Shown in pieces: positions 1 to 9,813 of a stretch of 64,000 nt of DNA. The DNA comes from Ignatzschineria rhizosphaerae (lineage in GTDB: Bacteria > Pseudomonadota > Gammaproteobacteria > Cardiobacteriales > Wohlfahrtiimonadaceae): positions 1,980,501 through 2,044,500 of the forward strand of contig NZ_CP093379.1 of NCBI RefSeq assembly GCF_022655595.1. Reading direction: 5' to 3'. Positions within the stretch are counted from its first letter, which is position 1; each line of letters starts with the position of its first letter. The notes below the pieces were generated by a model, which searched no databases, had not been told where the DNA came from, and saw only the letters and a program-made list of their open reading frames with translations. Both the position numbers and the translations under genes were made by a program.

Positions 1-1
1 C

Positions 2-1012
2 GGAGATGGTGGTTCTGTCTATCTTCGAGCAACAAAAACCTTAAACACTTTAATGACTTATCGTTACACCAGAACTTATAGCGCAGAGCGTGGCGAAGAT
101 GGCGCGGGTGCGAATAGAACGGGTAAAGATGGGGAAGATCTCTATTTAGATGTTCCATTAGGTACTCAAGTATTTGATAACACAACGGATGAATTCATCG
201 CAGATCTTACAGAAGAAGATCAAGTTGTTAAGGTTGCTCAAGGTGGTTTTCACGGATTAGGTAACACTCGTTATAAAACATCGACAAACAGGGCTCCTAG
301 ACAATCTAAGCCAGGAACAGAGGGTGATGAGCGAGAACTACGCTTAGAACTTAAAGTAATGGCCGATGTTGGGCTACTTGGGCTTCCTAATGCCGGAAAA
401 TCAACACTTATCCGCGCAATCTCAGCTGCTAGACCAAAAGTTGCTGATTACCCATTTACAACACTAGCTCCAAGCCTTGGGGTTGTTGATATCGACTCTC
501 TACGCAGCTTTGTTGTTGCAGATATCCCAGGACTTATTGAGGGTGCCTCAGATGGCATTGGCCTTGGTCATCAATTCCTTAAACATCTCAGCCGTACTTC
601 AATCTTATTACATATCGTTGATCTCTCGCCATCTAGCGATTCTCAAGATCCTGTTGAAGATTATTTAACGATTTTAGAAGAGCTTCGAAAATATAGCGAA
701 GAGCTTGCTAATAAACCTCGCTGGTTAGTCATTAACAAAATTGACTTAATCCCAGATGATGAACGTGATGCTGCGATTGAAGATTTCTTAAATGCGATTA
801 AATGGGATCGTCAATCACCTCATTTTGCAATCTCTGCAATTTCCAAACTTCATACTCGTGAAATGTGTTATCAAATCATGGATGAGATTGATAAAGAGCG
901 CGCTGATGAGGTTAATGAATATGACGAGCAAGCTAAAAAAGCAATACAAAAAGAGCGTGATAAACTTCTTACTGAAGAGGAATATTATGCAATGATGAAT
1001 GAAGAGAAGTAA
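2..1012 (+). CDS. obg: GTPase Obg/CgtA, 5' end outside the window
   Basis: Obg is a ribosome-associated GTPase that acts in 50S subunit maturation and stress control. The reading frame is open from base 2, so the first codons lie upstream of the window. The visible part begins in the glycine-rich Obg fold (GDGGSVYLRATKTLNTL) and continues into the G domain, with the P-loop GLPNAGKSTLI, the switch II motif DIPGLIEG and the NKxD-type motif NKIDL. ATG 53 lies inside the Obg fold and is not the start. The acidic C-terminal tail is typical of the family. An intrinsic terminator follows 24 bases after the stop. In most relatives rplU and rpmA lie just upstream, beyond this window. Confidence 0.97.
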   Translation, partial: GDGGSVYLRATKTLNTLMTYRYTRTYSAERGEDGAGANRTGKDGEDLYLDVPLGTQVFDNTTDEFIADLTEEDQVVKVAQGGFHGLGNTRYKTSTNRAPRQSKPGTEGDERELRLELKVMADVGLLGLPNAGKSTLIRAISAARPKVADYPFTTLAPSLGVVDIDSLRSFVVADIPGLIEGASDGIGLGHQFLKHLSRTSILLHIVDLSPSSDSQDPVEDYLTILEELRKYSEELANKPRWLVINKIDLIPDDERDAAIEDFLNAIKWDRQSPHFAISAISKLHTREMCYQIMDEIDKERADEVNEYDEQAKKAIQKERDKLLTEEEYYAMMNEEK

Positions 1013-1036
1013 TTAAAATTCATCTTTATAAAATAG

Positions 1037-1072
1037 AAGCCTTAAAGATTATGTCATCTTTAAGGCTTTTTT
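1037..1072 (+). terminator. Intrinsic terminator of obg
   Basis: A 13-bp perfect stem (AAGCCTTAAAGAT paired with ATCTTTAAGGCTT) closes a 6-base loop and ends in a T-run. It lies just after the obg stop. Confidence 0.9.
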
Positions 1073-1172
1073 ATGACAACATTAATAGGGGATATTCAGT
1101 TCAAAGACCCCCTTCGCTGCCAATCAACCTTAAAAAGGTTAAGAACTCTTTTATTTTAAATATTCCACACAC

Positions 1173-1212
1173 ACAAAGAAAAAGCTCGAAGAACATATAT
1201 CCTTCGAGCTTT
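1173..1212 (-). terminator. Intrinsic terminator of the aceEF-lpdA operon
   Basis: An 11-bp stem, AAAGCTCGAAG with CTTCGAGCTTT, is followed on the minus strand by a pyrimidine-rich T-tract. It begins about 25 bases beyond the lpdA stop and faces the obg terminator. Confidence 0.85.
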
Positions 1213-1236
1213 CATTTCATTACCTGAAAATAAAAC

Positions 1237-3009
1237 CTATTTTCGTTTAACTGGGGGTAAATCCGTACAAGCCCCTAAAATATTCTCTGCAGCCATTCCC
1301 ACAGATTCAATTAAAGTTGGATGAGGATGGATAGTATGCCCAATATCAATACTATCAGCCCCCATCTCCACCGCTAAGCAGATCTCACCAATTAAATCTC
1401 CAGCATGGATCCCCACAACAGCGCCACCGAGAATTACTTTTGTCTCCGGATCATAAAGAAGCTTCGTAAAGCCCTCATCACGCCCATTTGCAATTGCTTT
1501 TCCACTTGCTACCCATGGGAATACCGATACTTCATAAGAAATTCCTTTAGCTTTCGCTTCGGTTTCTGTTAAACCTGCCCATGCAATCTCTGGATCTGTA
1601 TACGCCACTGATGGCACAAATTTCGCATCAAAGAAACGTTTTTCACCAGTACAGACTTCTGCCGCAACATGACCTTCATGAACCGCTTTATGCGCAAGCA
1701 TAGGTTGCCCTACAATATCCCCTATGGCAAAGATATGCGGTACATTCGTGCGCATCTGCTTATCCACAGAGATAAAGCCTCGCTCATCCACTAAAACCCC
1801 GGCATTTTCAGCACTAAGCGTTAACCCATTGGGTTTACGACCCACCGCAACTAATACCCTATCAAATGTTAATGGCGTACTTGGTGCATCAGCCCCTTCA
1901 AAAGTCACCTCAATACCTACATCCGTAGCCTTAGCGCCGGTAACGCCAGTTTTAAGCATCACTTTATGGAAACGGTCTTTATTGTATTTCTCAAAGACTT
2001 TTACTAAATCACGATCAGCCCCAGGGACTAAACCATCTGCAAATTCAGCAATTGTAATTTCGCTACCGAGCGTTGAGTAAACCGTCGCCATCTCAAGCCC
2101 AATAATTCCGCCACCGATAACAAGGAGTTTCTTTGGAATATCTTGCAATTCAAGCGCACCAGTTGAATCCATAATACGAGGATCTTCTGGCATAAATGGT
2201 AATTTCACAACTGATGATCCAGCCGCAATAATCGCTTTATTAAAACTAATTTCTCGCGTTGTCCCATCTGTTAATTTAACTGCCAAATGATGATCATTTT
2301 TAAAAGTTGCAAACCCTTCTACAACCTCAACCTTACGCATCTTCGCCATACCCGCCAAACCGCCCGTAAGCTTACCAATTACTGACTCTTTAAAGCCGCG
2401 AAGCTTATCGATATCAATTTTAGGCGCATCATACGTAATCCCAATATCTGCAAATGATTTTGCAGATTCCATCACATCCACCACATGAAGTAATGCTTTA
2501 GAAGGGATACATCCTACATTTAAACAGACCCCACCAATGGTTGAATAGCGCTCTACTAAAATGACCTTTAATCCTAAATCTGCCGCTCTAAATGCTGCAG
2601 AATAACCACCAGGGCCACCACCAATTACAACCACATCACAATCTGGGTCCACTATTGAACTTGTTTCAACCGCCAATGTTGATTGTACTGGCGCTGCTTT
2701 TGGCGCTTCAGCCTTCGCTGCAACTTGAGGCTTATCTTCTACTTTCTTTGGCGCCTCAGATACTGCTGGTGCTTCTGAAACTTCGATTTTTGCAAAAATA
2801 GCCCCTTCTGCAATCGAGTCACCCACAGAGACTAAAATCTCCTTAATTACCCCTGCTTTTTCCGCAGGAACATCCATTGATGCCTTATCTGATTCAAGCG
2901 TTAAAAGTGTATCATCTACCGCAACGGTATCACCAACACTCACATGAATCTCAATAACATCAACGCTATCAAAATTCCCAATATCTGGGAGTTTTAAATC
3001 CATAATCAT
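1237..3009 (-). CDS. lpdA: Dihydrolipoyl dehydrogenase (E3) with N-terminal lipoyl domain
   Basis: E3 of the pyruvate dehydrogenase complex reoxidises dihydrolipoamide with FAD and NAD+. Residues 1-75 form a lipoyl domain with the lipoylated lysine near 42 in ESDKASMD. An Ala/Pro/Lys-rich hinge covers roughly 76-115. The disulfide oxidoreductase follows, with the FAD motif GGGPGGYSAAF, the redox pair in GGVCLNVGCIPSK, the NAD motif GGGIIGLEM and the C-terminal catalytic His in HPHPTLIE. At 590 residues it is about 115 longer than E. coli Lpd because of the lipoyl domain, an arrangement known from Neisseria-type complexes. The Shine-Dalgarno AGGAGG fits the ATG at 3009, though the ATG at 3003 is also possible. 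It lies 9 bases after aceF and is the last gene of the operon. Confidence 0.96.
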   Translation of the reverse strand: MIMDLKLPDIGNFDSVDVIEIHVSVGDTVAVDDTLLTLESDKASMDVPAEKAGVIKEILVSVGDSIAEGAIFAKIEVSEAPAVSEAPKKVEDKPQVAAKAEAPKAAPVQSTLAVETSSIVDPDCDVVVIGGGPGGYSAAFRAADLGLKVILVERYSTIGGVCLNVGCIPSKALLHVVDVMESAKSFADIGITYDAPKIDIDKLRGFKESVIGKLTGGLAGMAKMRKVEVVEGFATFKNDHHLAVKLTDGTTREISFNKAIIAAGSSVVKLPFMPEDPRIMDSTGALELQDIPKKLLVIGGGIIGLEMATVYSTLGSEITIAEFADGLVPGADRDLVKVFEKYNKDRFHKVMLKTGVTGAKATDVGIEVTFEGADAPSTPLTFDRVLVAVGRKPNGLTLSAENAGVLVDERGFISVDKQMRTNVPHIFAIGDIVGQPMLAHKAVHEGHVAAEVCTGEKRFFDAKFVPSVAYTDPEIAWAGLTETEAKAKGISYEVSVFPWVASGKAIANGRDEGFTKLLYDPETKVILGGAVVGIHAGDLIGEICLAVEMGADSIDIGHTIHPHPTLIESVGMAAENILGACTDLPPVKRK

Positions 3010-3018
3010 ACCTTCCTC

Positions 3019-4689
3019 CTAGATCACCATACGACGCATATCTGCTAATAGCTCATTTAAATACACGATAAAACGCGCACCTAATGCGCCATCAATCACG
3101 CGATGATCATAAGATAAAGAGAGTGGAATCATTAAGCGAGGTTCAAACTCTTTACCATTCCATACAGGCTTAATCTGATTTTTTGCGACCCCTAAAATTG
3201 CAACTTCCGGCGCATTAATGATTGGAATAAAGTTCGTTCCACCAATTCCACCAAGTGAAGAGATCGTGAAACAGCCCCCAGTCATTTGATCTGGCTTTAA
3301 CTTCCCTTCACGAGCAAGGCCTGCAAGCTCACGCATTTCAGCAGCAATCTCAATCACCCCTTTCTTATCACAATCACGAATCACCGGCACTACTAAGCCA
3401 TTTGGCGTATCTGCAGCAAATCCAATGTGATAATACTTTTTAAGAATGAGATTATCACCCTCAAGAGAACTATTGAATGTTGGGAATTTTTGAAGCGCTT
3501 TCACAACTGCCTTAAAGAGGAAGGCAAGAATTGTGACTCTCGCACCTTCACGCTCATACTCTTTATTAAGCGTTTTACGAAGCTCTTCAAGATCTGTGAT
3601 ATCTGCTTCATCAAATTGCGCAACATGAGGGATCATCGCCCAGTTACGAGCAAGGTTCGCCCCTGAGATCTTCTGAATACGGCTAAGCGGCTTCTCTTCC
3701 ACTTCACCAAATTTTGCAAAATCCACTTTTGGCCACGGCAGTAGATCTAGTCCACCACCATTCACATTAGCAGCCTTAGCGCCTTTAGTCGCAACGGAGC
3801 CACTAAGAACGCCTTTCACATATTTTAAGACATCATCACGTAAAATTCGGCTATTACGACCAGATCCGACAATCTCATTTAAGTTTGCCCCAAGCTCTCT
3901 GGCAAAAGCTCTTACTGATGGTGAAGCATGCGCACCACTGAAATCTAATGTTGCGGCATTAGTGATCGGTGCAACTGGAATCTCTTGACCTGGATGAGGA
4001 GCTTTTAATGTTTCCACCGCTGATGATTGAGTTGGCGCTGCAGCAGCTTGCATTGCCGGTGCTTTCGCCTCTGTTTCTGGTGCAGATGCAGCAGCGCTAG
4101 AACTTCCTGCCGCTTGAATCTTCACCACAAGATCACCCTCTTTCACTTTATCACCAATTGCCACTGCAATTTCCGTAATAACACCGGCTTTATCAGCAGG
4201 AACATCCATCGATGCTTTATCAGATTCTAATGTTGCGAGCGTATCATCAACGGCAACAGTATCACCGACTTTCACTGCAATATCGATAACATCTAATTCA
4301 TCTGAATTTCCAACAGCTGGGATACGAATCTCTGCAACCTCACCTGCAGCAGCTGGCGCCGCTACTGGTTCAGCGACCGGAGCCTCTTTCACTTTCTCAG
4401 GCTCAGCCACCGGCTCTACTTTAGCTTCAGTAGCGACAGCAACTGGTGCATCAACGGCTTCAATATGTGCTATTGCATCACCTGTTTTTACCTGATCCCC
4501 AACATTTACTAAAATCTCAACGATCTTTCCTGCCGCTTCAGCCGGAACATCCATTGACGCTTTATCAGATTCAAGGGTCATAAGCGTATCGTCAACAGCG
4601 ACAATATCTCCGACTTTCACATTAATCTCGATAACATCAACAGCATCAAAATTACCAATATCTGGCACTCTTAAATCAATATTTGCCAT
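3019..4689 (-). CDS. aceF: Pyruvate dehydrogenase E2, dihydrolipoamide acetyltransferase
   Basis: E2 is the core of the pyruvate dehydrogenase complex and transfers acetyl groups from lipoamide to CoA. Two lipoyl domains are visible, each with ESDKASMDVPA (lysines near 43 and 160), separated by Ala/Pro/Glu-rich hinges. Next comes the peripheral subunit-binding domain around 250-290 (ASPSVRAFARELG). The CoA acyltransferase domain ends with the catalytic motif SYDHRVIDGA, His about 529. The length is 556 residues with two lipoyl domains, against three in E. coli. An AGGA lies 8 bases before ATG. The gene sits between aceE and lpdA, and the order E1-E2-E3 is conserved. Confidence 0.97.
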   Translation of the reverse strand: MANIDLRVPDIGNFDAVDVIEINVKVGDIVAVDDTLMTLESDKASMDVPAEAAGKIVEILVNVGDQVKTGDAIAHIEAVDAPVAVATEAKVEPVAEPEKVKEAPVAEPVAAPAAAGEVAEIRIPAVGNSDELDVIDIAVKVGDTVAVDDTLATLESDKASMDVPADKAGVITEIAVAIGDKVKEGDLVVKIQAAGSSSAAASAPETEAKAPAMQAAAAPTQSSAVETLKAPHPGQEIPVAPITNAATLDFSGAHASPSVRAFARELGANLNEIVGSGRNSRILRDDVLKYVKGVLSGSVATKGAKAANVNGGGLDLLPWPKVDFAKFGEVEEKPLSRIQKISGANLARNWAMIPHVAQFDEADITDLEELRKTLNKEYEREGARVTILAFLFKAVVKALQKFPTFNSSLEGDNLILKKYYHIGFAADTPNGLVVPVIRDCDKKGVIEIAAEMRELAGLAREGKLKPDQMTGGCFTISSLGGIGGTNFIPIINAPEVAILGVAKNQIKPVWNGKEFEPRLMIPLSLSYDHRVIDGALGARFIVYLNELLADMRRMVI

Positions 4690-4774
4690 AACTTTAATCC
4701 TTTTTAATTGGTTAACTTACCAAATTGATCTAACTTCAATACCGCTATCTCCATTAGATCATCGCAATAAGGAA

Positions 4775-4799
4775 GCGCCTCATCCTAAAAGAGAGGCGC
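4775..4799 (-). other. GC-rich hairpin between aceE and aceF
   Basis: GCGCCTC pairs with GAGGCGC across an 11-base loop in the 119-base aceE-aceF gap. There is no T-run after it on the minus strand, so it is more likely an mRNA-stability or processing hairpin than a terminator. Confidence 0.35.
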
Positions 4800-4808
4800 C
4801 CAAATTAT

Positions 4809-7478
4809 TTAAACCCAAAGCGGATTTGGTTTATTAACATCAATGTTATATTTCTTAATTGCATTTGTGACGACTGATTTTTCAATCTTCCCAGCATCTG
4901 CAAGCTCTTTAAGCGCTGAAATCACCACATAATGACGATCCACTTCAAAGAACTTACGAAGCTGCGCTCTTGTATCTGAGCGACCAAAGCCATCCGTTCC
5001 TAACACGCGATATGGTGCTTTAACTGCCGGACGAATCTGCTCTGCAAGCATACGCACATAGTCTGTTGAGACAATCACCGGATCATCTGAACCATTTAAT
5101 AGTTGTGAAACAAATGGAACTGGCGCAGCTTTTTCAGGATGGAAGAGTGCTTGACGCTCACATTCATGGAAATCACGAGCAAGTTCATTAAAACTTGGGC
5201 AACTATAGATATCACTATCGATATTCCAATCTTCTTTAAGAAGCTCTGCAGCAACTAATACTTCTTGTAGAATTGTTCCGGCACCTAAAAGACGAACACG
5301 AGGATTCTCCCCCTTCTCGCCAGCTTTAAGTAGATACATCCCTTTAAGGATATCCGCCTCAGCACCACTTGGCATTGCTGGATGCGCGTAGTTTTCATTC
5401 ATCATCGTGATGTAGTAGAACACATCTTCTTGCTCTTCTACCATACGGCGTAAACCATCTTGCATAATCACAGCAAGCTCAAATTGAAGCGCAGGATCAT
5501 ATGATTTACAGTTTGGAATAAGACTTGCTAACACATGGCTATGGCCATCTTCATGCTGAAGACCTTCACCGTTTAACGTTGTTCTACCTGCAGTACCACC
5601 CATCAAGAACCCACGAGTTCTTTGGTCTGCAGCAGCCCAAATTAAATCGAACGTTCTTTGCATTTGGAACATAGAGTAACAAACAAAGAATGGAATCATC
5701 TCTACATTAGAGTTGGAATACGCTGTACCGGCAGCGATCCACGAACTCACACCACCTGCTTCGTTAATCCCTTCTTGTAAGATCTGACCATCTTTAGTCT
5801 CTTTATAGAACATCAATTGACCGGCATCTTGCGGCGTATATTGCTGTCCTGCTTGCGACCAAATACCTAATTGACGGAACATTCCTTCCATACCAAATGT
5901 ACGAGATTCATCGACGAGAATTGGCACAACTCGCTTACCGATCTCTTTATCTTTCACAATGGTATTTAAGATACGAACAAAGCTCATTGTCGTAGAAATT
6001 TCACGACCTTCTGCCGTTGCTTCTAACTGTGCTTTAAAAGCATCTAATTTTGGAACAGTTAACTTCTCTTTCGCTTGTACTCGACGTGAAGGAACATAAC
6101 CTCCAAGGGCTTTGCGGCGCTCATGAAGATATTCAAGTTCAGGACTTCCTTCTGGCGGGCGAATGAAGTTTAACTCTTCTAAATCCTCATCCGAAATTGG
6201 CACTTCAAAACGGTCACGGAAACGGCGAAGTGATTCAAGGCTTATAGATTTTTGTTGGTGTGCGACGTTTTGCGCTTCACCATCTTGCCCCATACCGTAA
6301 CCTTTAATCGTTTTCACTAAAATAACGGTTGGCTTACCTTCAGTTTTCACAGCAGAATCATAAGCTGCAAACACTTTATTCTCATCGTGTCCGCCACGAT
6401 TTAAACGCCATACATCATTGTCTGACATATGCGCTACCATTGCTTTTAACTCTGGTGTATTAAAGAAGTTTTCACGAACATAAGCGCCATCACGAGATTT
6501 GTAAGTTTGATAATCCCCATCTACACATTCCATCATGCGCTTACGCAAAATTCCATCATGGTCTTGTGCCAGCAGTGAATCCCAACCATTTCCCCAGATA
6601 AGCTTAATCACATTCCAGTTATTACCACGGAATCCTGATTCTAGTTCTTGAATGATTTTACCGTTACCACGAACAGGTCCATCAAGACGCTGTAAGTTAC
6701 AGTTAATCACGAAAATAAGGTTATCAAGCTTTTCACGACCCGCAAGCGAGATTGCCCCTAATGATTCAGGCTCATCCATCTCACCATCACCACAGAAACA
6801 CCAGACTTTACGACCTTCTGTATTCGCAAGACCTCGTGAATGGAGATATTTTAAGAAACGTGCTTGATAGATTGCTTGAATAGGACCTAATCCCATTGAT
6901 ACCGTTGGGAATTGCCAGAAATCTTTCATTAACCATGGATGCGGATAAGAAGAGAGCCCTTTTTGATCAACTTCACGACGGAAATTATCCATCTGCTCTT
7001 CCGTGATACGACCTTCAATAAAGGCGCGTGCATAAATTCCTGGACTAGAATGCCCTTGGAAGAAAATCAAATCGCCATCTTGCGTTTCGGTATTCCCTTT
7101 CCAGAAGTGGTTAAAACCGACTTCCCACATCGTCGCAAGTGACGCATAACTCGCAATATGTCCACCTAAGCTTGAATCAATCGCATTTGATCGAACAATC
7201 ATCGCCATCGAGTTCCAGCGGATATAAGAACGGAGTTTATGCTCTAATTCTGAATTACCTGGGTAACGTGGCTGCTTATCTGCAGGAATGGTATTGATAT
7301 ATTCCGTCGTACCTATAAAGGGAATTTGTACACCATCACGGTGCGCACGCTCAATCACTTTTTCAATTAAAAAATGTGCACGCTCTTCGCCTTCTGTTTC
7401 AAGGACACTTTCGATTGAATCGACCCAATCTTGGGTTTCTAATGGGTCGATATCATTCAATAACTTTTGGTCTGCCAT
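4809..7478 (-). CDS. aceE: Pyruvate dehydrogenase E1 component, homodimeric
   Basis: E1 decarboxylates pyruvate with thiamine diphosphate and acetylates the E2 lipoyl groups. The protein is the long homodimeric type (889 residues from this start; E. coli 887). It contains the transketolase-like N-terminal domain with the ThDP/Mg motif GDGEMDEPES, the segment HSSPGIYARAF and the second-half signature around GGTAGRTTLNGEGLQHEDGHS. I chose the ATG at 7478 (MADQKLLND) because AGAGGATG lies just upstream; an in-frame ATG at 7496 lacks a clear ribosome binding site. It is first in aceE-aceF-lpdA, preceded by a long untranslated region. Confidence 0.97.
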   Translation of the reverse strand: MADQKLLNDIDPLETQDWVDSIESVLETEGEERAHFLIEKVIERAHRDGVQIPFIGTTEYINTIPADKQPRYPGNSELEHKLRSYIRWNSMAMIVRSNAIDSSLGGHIASYASLATMWEVGFNHFWKGNTETQDGDLIFFQGHSSPGIYARAFIEGRITEEQMDNFRREVDQKGLSSYPHPWLMKDFWQFPTVSMGLGPIQAIYQARFLKYLHSRGLANTEGRKVWCFCGDGEMDEPESLGAISLAGREKLDNLIFVINCNLQRLDGPVRGNGKIIQELESGFRGNNWNVIKLIWGNGWDSLLAQDHDGILRKRMMECVDGDYQTYKSRDGAYVRENFFNTPELKAMVAHMSDNDVWRLNRGGHDENKVFAAYDSAVKTEGKPTVILVKTIKGYGMGQDGEAQNVAHQQKSISLESLRRFRDRFEVPISDEDLEELNFIRPPEGSPELEYLHERRKALGGYVPSRRVQAKEKLTVPKLDAFKAQLEATAEGREISTTMSFVRILNTIVKDKEIGKRVVPILVDESRTFGMEGMFRQLGIWSQAGQQYTPQDAGQLMFYKETKDGQILQEGINEAGGVSSWIAAGTAYSNSNVEMIPFFVCYSMFQMQRTFDLIWAAADQRTRGFLMGGTAGRTTLNGEGLQHEDGHSHVLASLIPNCKSYDPALQFELAVIMQDGLRRMVEEQEDVFYYITMMNENYAHPAMPSGAEADILKGMYLLKAGEKGENPRVRLLGAGTILQEVLVAAELLKEDWNIDSDIYSCPSFNELARDFHECERQALFHPEKAAPVPFVSQLLNGSDDPVIVSTDYVRMLAEQIRPAVKAPYRVLGTDGFGRSDTRAQLRKFFEVDRHYVVISALKELADAGKIEKSVVTNAIKKYNIDVNKPNPLWV

Positions 7479-7959
7479 AAAATCATCCTCTTTCATTTCA
7501 AGCGCTACCGTACTTCACAGCCTCGCTTACTTTGTGAAAACCTAGATAAGCTTTGTCTCATCTAATCCTTTATATGTCTATTTTGTTTCTTTTAATAGAT
7601 TGATAAAAAATTTTCACACAATTAATAGATGCCCCAAGGAAAGGTGACTTTTCTTGAGGCAAATTAAAATAACTATCATTAACAGTATAACGGATATTCT
7701 CTGAAAATTACGCTTATTTTTCTCTTCTAAGCAGACCTTGACCGCTCATAAAAAAGGCTTGATCCACTCACTAAAAACAATTATACGCCCAAATGTTCGC
7801 CTAACAGCCTTGATTTAGGACGGCTTTTTCCTTGTATAAAAGTATCTCATTCATTAAAAAACGAGATCCCCTTCATAAAGTAGGCTTCTTGATCACGCTC
7901 TTTTACGGTACGAAATAAGCGTTAAATTCTCTTTTCCAGATTCATCCGTTATGGCTATT
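7479..7959. other. Intergenic region upstream of aceE, no gene seen
   Basis: This 480-base AT-rich stretch separates aceE from the DUF1090 gene and should hold the aceE promoter. It contains a near-perfect inverted repeat at 7630-7661 (TGCCCCAAGGAAA against TTTCTTGAGGCA, with G-U pairs). On the minus strand that repeat could be an operator or a leader hairpin. A TATACT sequence on the minus strand near 7690 is -10-like but has no good -35 partner. No coding potential was recognised. Confidence 0.4.
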
Positions 7960-8409
7960 TTATTTAAGCGTTTCTAAAAACTCTTCATACATCTTGATTC
8001 TCATTCTTGCTTCTTTCATTTTATATTCAGCTTCTAACTGATCTTCAAAATCACCTTTGTATTTCGCTTTATCATATTTATACTCCGCCTTAGCAAGATC
8101 TTGCTGCGCATCGGCGATTTTTTCTAAAATCTCTTCAGACTTTTCAAGCTTTTTTTCAGCCTCATAATAATCTTTCGCTTTTGCATCCGTAGAATCAATA
8201 TTTGTTCCGCCACCGCAGTAGGTTTTAACATTAGCAATGGCGCGCTCTAAGCCGCGTATACGATTTGTGTTGTTATATTGCTTTGCATAGCCTAACTGCT
8301 TCTCTAAATTTGCAAGTTTTCTCTGACATCCTTGATTAGGCGCTGCCACCGAGATATTTAATGCCAACATCATTCCCACAACTACTGCAATACTTCCTAA
8401 ATATTTCAT
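7960..8409 (-). CDS. DUF1090 family secreted protein (YqjC-like)
   Basis: This 149-residue protein has a signal peptide (MKYLGSIAVVVGMMLALNISVAAP) and then a charged, helical region with two cysteines (QGCQRKL and KTYCGGG). It matches the layout of the DUF1090/YqjC family of periplasmic proteins of unknown function. The C-terminal half is rich in Lys, Glu and Ala and is probably a coiled coil. The Shine-Dalgarno GAAGGTG precedes the ATG. It is transcribed alone, divergent from metN. E. coli YqjC belongs to a different neighbourhood, so context gives no functional clue. Confidence 0.75.
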   Translation of the reverse strand: MKYLGSIAVVVGMMLALNISVAAPNQGCQRKLANLEKQLGYAKQYNNTNRIRGLERAIANVKTYCGGGTNIDSTDAKAKDYYEAEKKLEKSEEILEKIADAQQDLAKAEYKYDKAKYKGDFEDQLEAEYKMKEARMRIKMYEEFLETLK

Positions 8410-8750
8410 ATTTCACCTTCTAATAAAATTCTACTAAACATCGATATAAGCCAAAAAAACTTTCTCCGCTAATAGCGTTGTGCATCAATTTTCTCAAATT
8501 CAACGTAAAATAAGCTCACTAAATGTAAAGTCTAATTTAGCAAAATTAGGCATAACTTCACAAATACCTTGGTTTTAAACAAAAATATAACGAACAGAGC
8601 CACTTTTTGATACCCTAGCTGAGTATATTTTCAGGTTTGGAAATGATCTTTTTCAACATTTAAAGCACTCTTTTTAATTAATAGAATCTGCTTATCAAGT
8701 ATTGATGATGAATCTCCACAAAACCACTTCACCTTAGATTAGAAAACTCC
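8410..8750. other. Divergent intergenic region DUF1090/metN, nothing definite
   Basis: This AT-rich stretch of 341 bases should carry the promoters of the DUF1090 gene and of metNI. I see no MetJ box (AGACGTCT repeats) and no convincing riboswitch or repeat. Confidence 0.4.
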
Positions 8751-9812
8751 ATGATAAAAATAGAACATCTCAAAAAGTCATATGCAACGAAAGAAGGCGC
8801 CAAAATTGCTCTAAACGATATCTCCTTGACAATCAAAGAAGGGATGATTTTTGGGGTTATAGGTCATTCAGGTGCTGGGAAAAGCACTTTAATTCGTTGT
8901 TTAAACCTTTTAGAGCGCCCTGACAGCGGCAAGGTTATTATTGATAATATTGATATTACCGAGCTCTCTAATCGTCATTTGATGCATGAGCGCCGGAAAA
9001 TCGGCATGATATTCCAACATTTTAATCTTCTTTCAAGCCAAACTGTCTATGACAATATCGCTTTTCCCTTACGCCTTGAAAAAATAAGTGAGCGTGACAT
9101 TAAAAGAAGAGTTGAAGAGCTACTTGATCTTGTGGGGATTAAAGAGCATCAACATAAATATCCAGCACAATTATCTGGCGGGCAAAAACAGCGCGTTGGA
9201 ATTGCTCGAGCGATTGCTAATGCCCCCAAGGTTCTTCTTTGTGATGAAGCAACTTCAGCACTAGACCCACAAACCACGCAGTCGATTTTAGAACTACTCG
9301 TGGATATCAATCAAAAACTCGGGTTAACGATTGTAATTATTACCCATGAGATGGAAGTTATCCGCTCTATCTGCCACCGCGTTGCCGTGATTCATGATAG
9401 CCAGATTATTGAAGAAGGCCCAGTTGAAAAAGTTTTCTTACACCCTCAATCAAAAGTCACTCAAGATTTTATCATTGATAAAACAGAGCGAGATGAACTA
9501 CAAAAATATTTAAAACGCCATCCTGAGCAAGCAGAGTATCTCTACCAACTCTCTTATATCGGCACAGAAGCGTTTGAACCCCACTTAAGCCAGATTATTA
9601 AAAAGAGTAATATTGATCTCTCTATTCTCTCAGGCTCTATTAGCTATATTCGAGATATCCCTTATGGACAACTCGTGGTGGCATTAAGCGGAGAGCCTAA
9701 AGAGACAATGCAAGCAATCTCCCTTTTTAATGCTCGTGGCATCTCCACAACTCCCCTTTTTAGACAACTCTCTTCTCCATCTAACTCCTTAGATACTCAA
9801 GGAGATAATTAA
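8751..9812 (+). CDS. metN: Methionine ABC transporter ATP-binding protein MetN
   Basis: MetN is the ATPase of the high-affinity D/L-methionine importer MetNIQ. The P-loop GHSGAGKST lies at 38-46, the ABC signature LSGGQKQR near 143 and the Walker B/D-loop LLCDEATSALDP near 165. The C-terminal third is the NIL (ACT-like) domain, which binds methionine and gives trans-inhibition in this family. Length is 353 residues (E. coli 343). No strong Shine-Dalgarno precedes the ATG. metI follows after a single base. The binding protein gene metQ is separated from the pair by ddh and repeats. Confidence 0.95.
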   Translation: MIKIEHLKKSYATKEGAKIALNDISLTIKEGMIFGVIGHSGAGKSTLIRCLNLLERPDSGKVIIDNIDITELSNRHLMHERRKIGMIFQHFNLLSSQTVYDNIAFPLRLEKISERDIKRRVEELLDLVGIKEHQHKYPAQLSGGQKQRVGIARAIANAPKVLLCDEATSALDPQTTQSILELLVDINQKLGLTIVIITHEMEVIRSICHRVAVIHDSQIIEEGPVEKVFLHPQSKVTQDFIIDKTERDELQKYLKRHPEQAEYLYQLSYIGTEAFEPHLSQIIKKSNIDLSILSGSISYIRDIPYGQLVVALSGEPKETMQAISLFNARGISTTPLFRQLSSPSNSLDTQGDN

Positions 9813-9813
9813 T

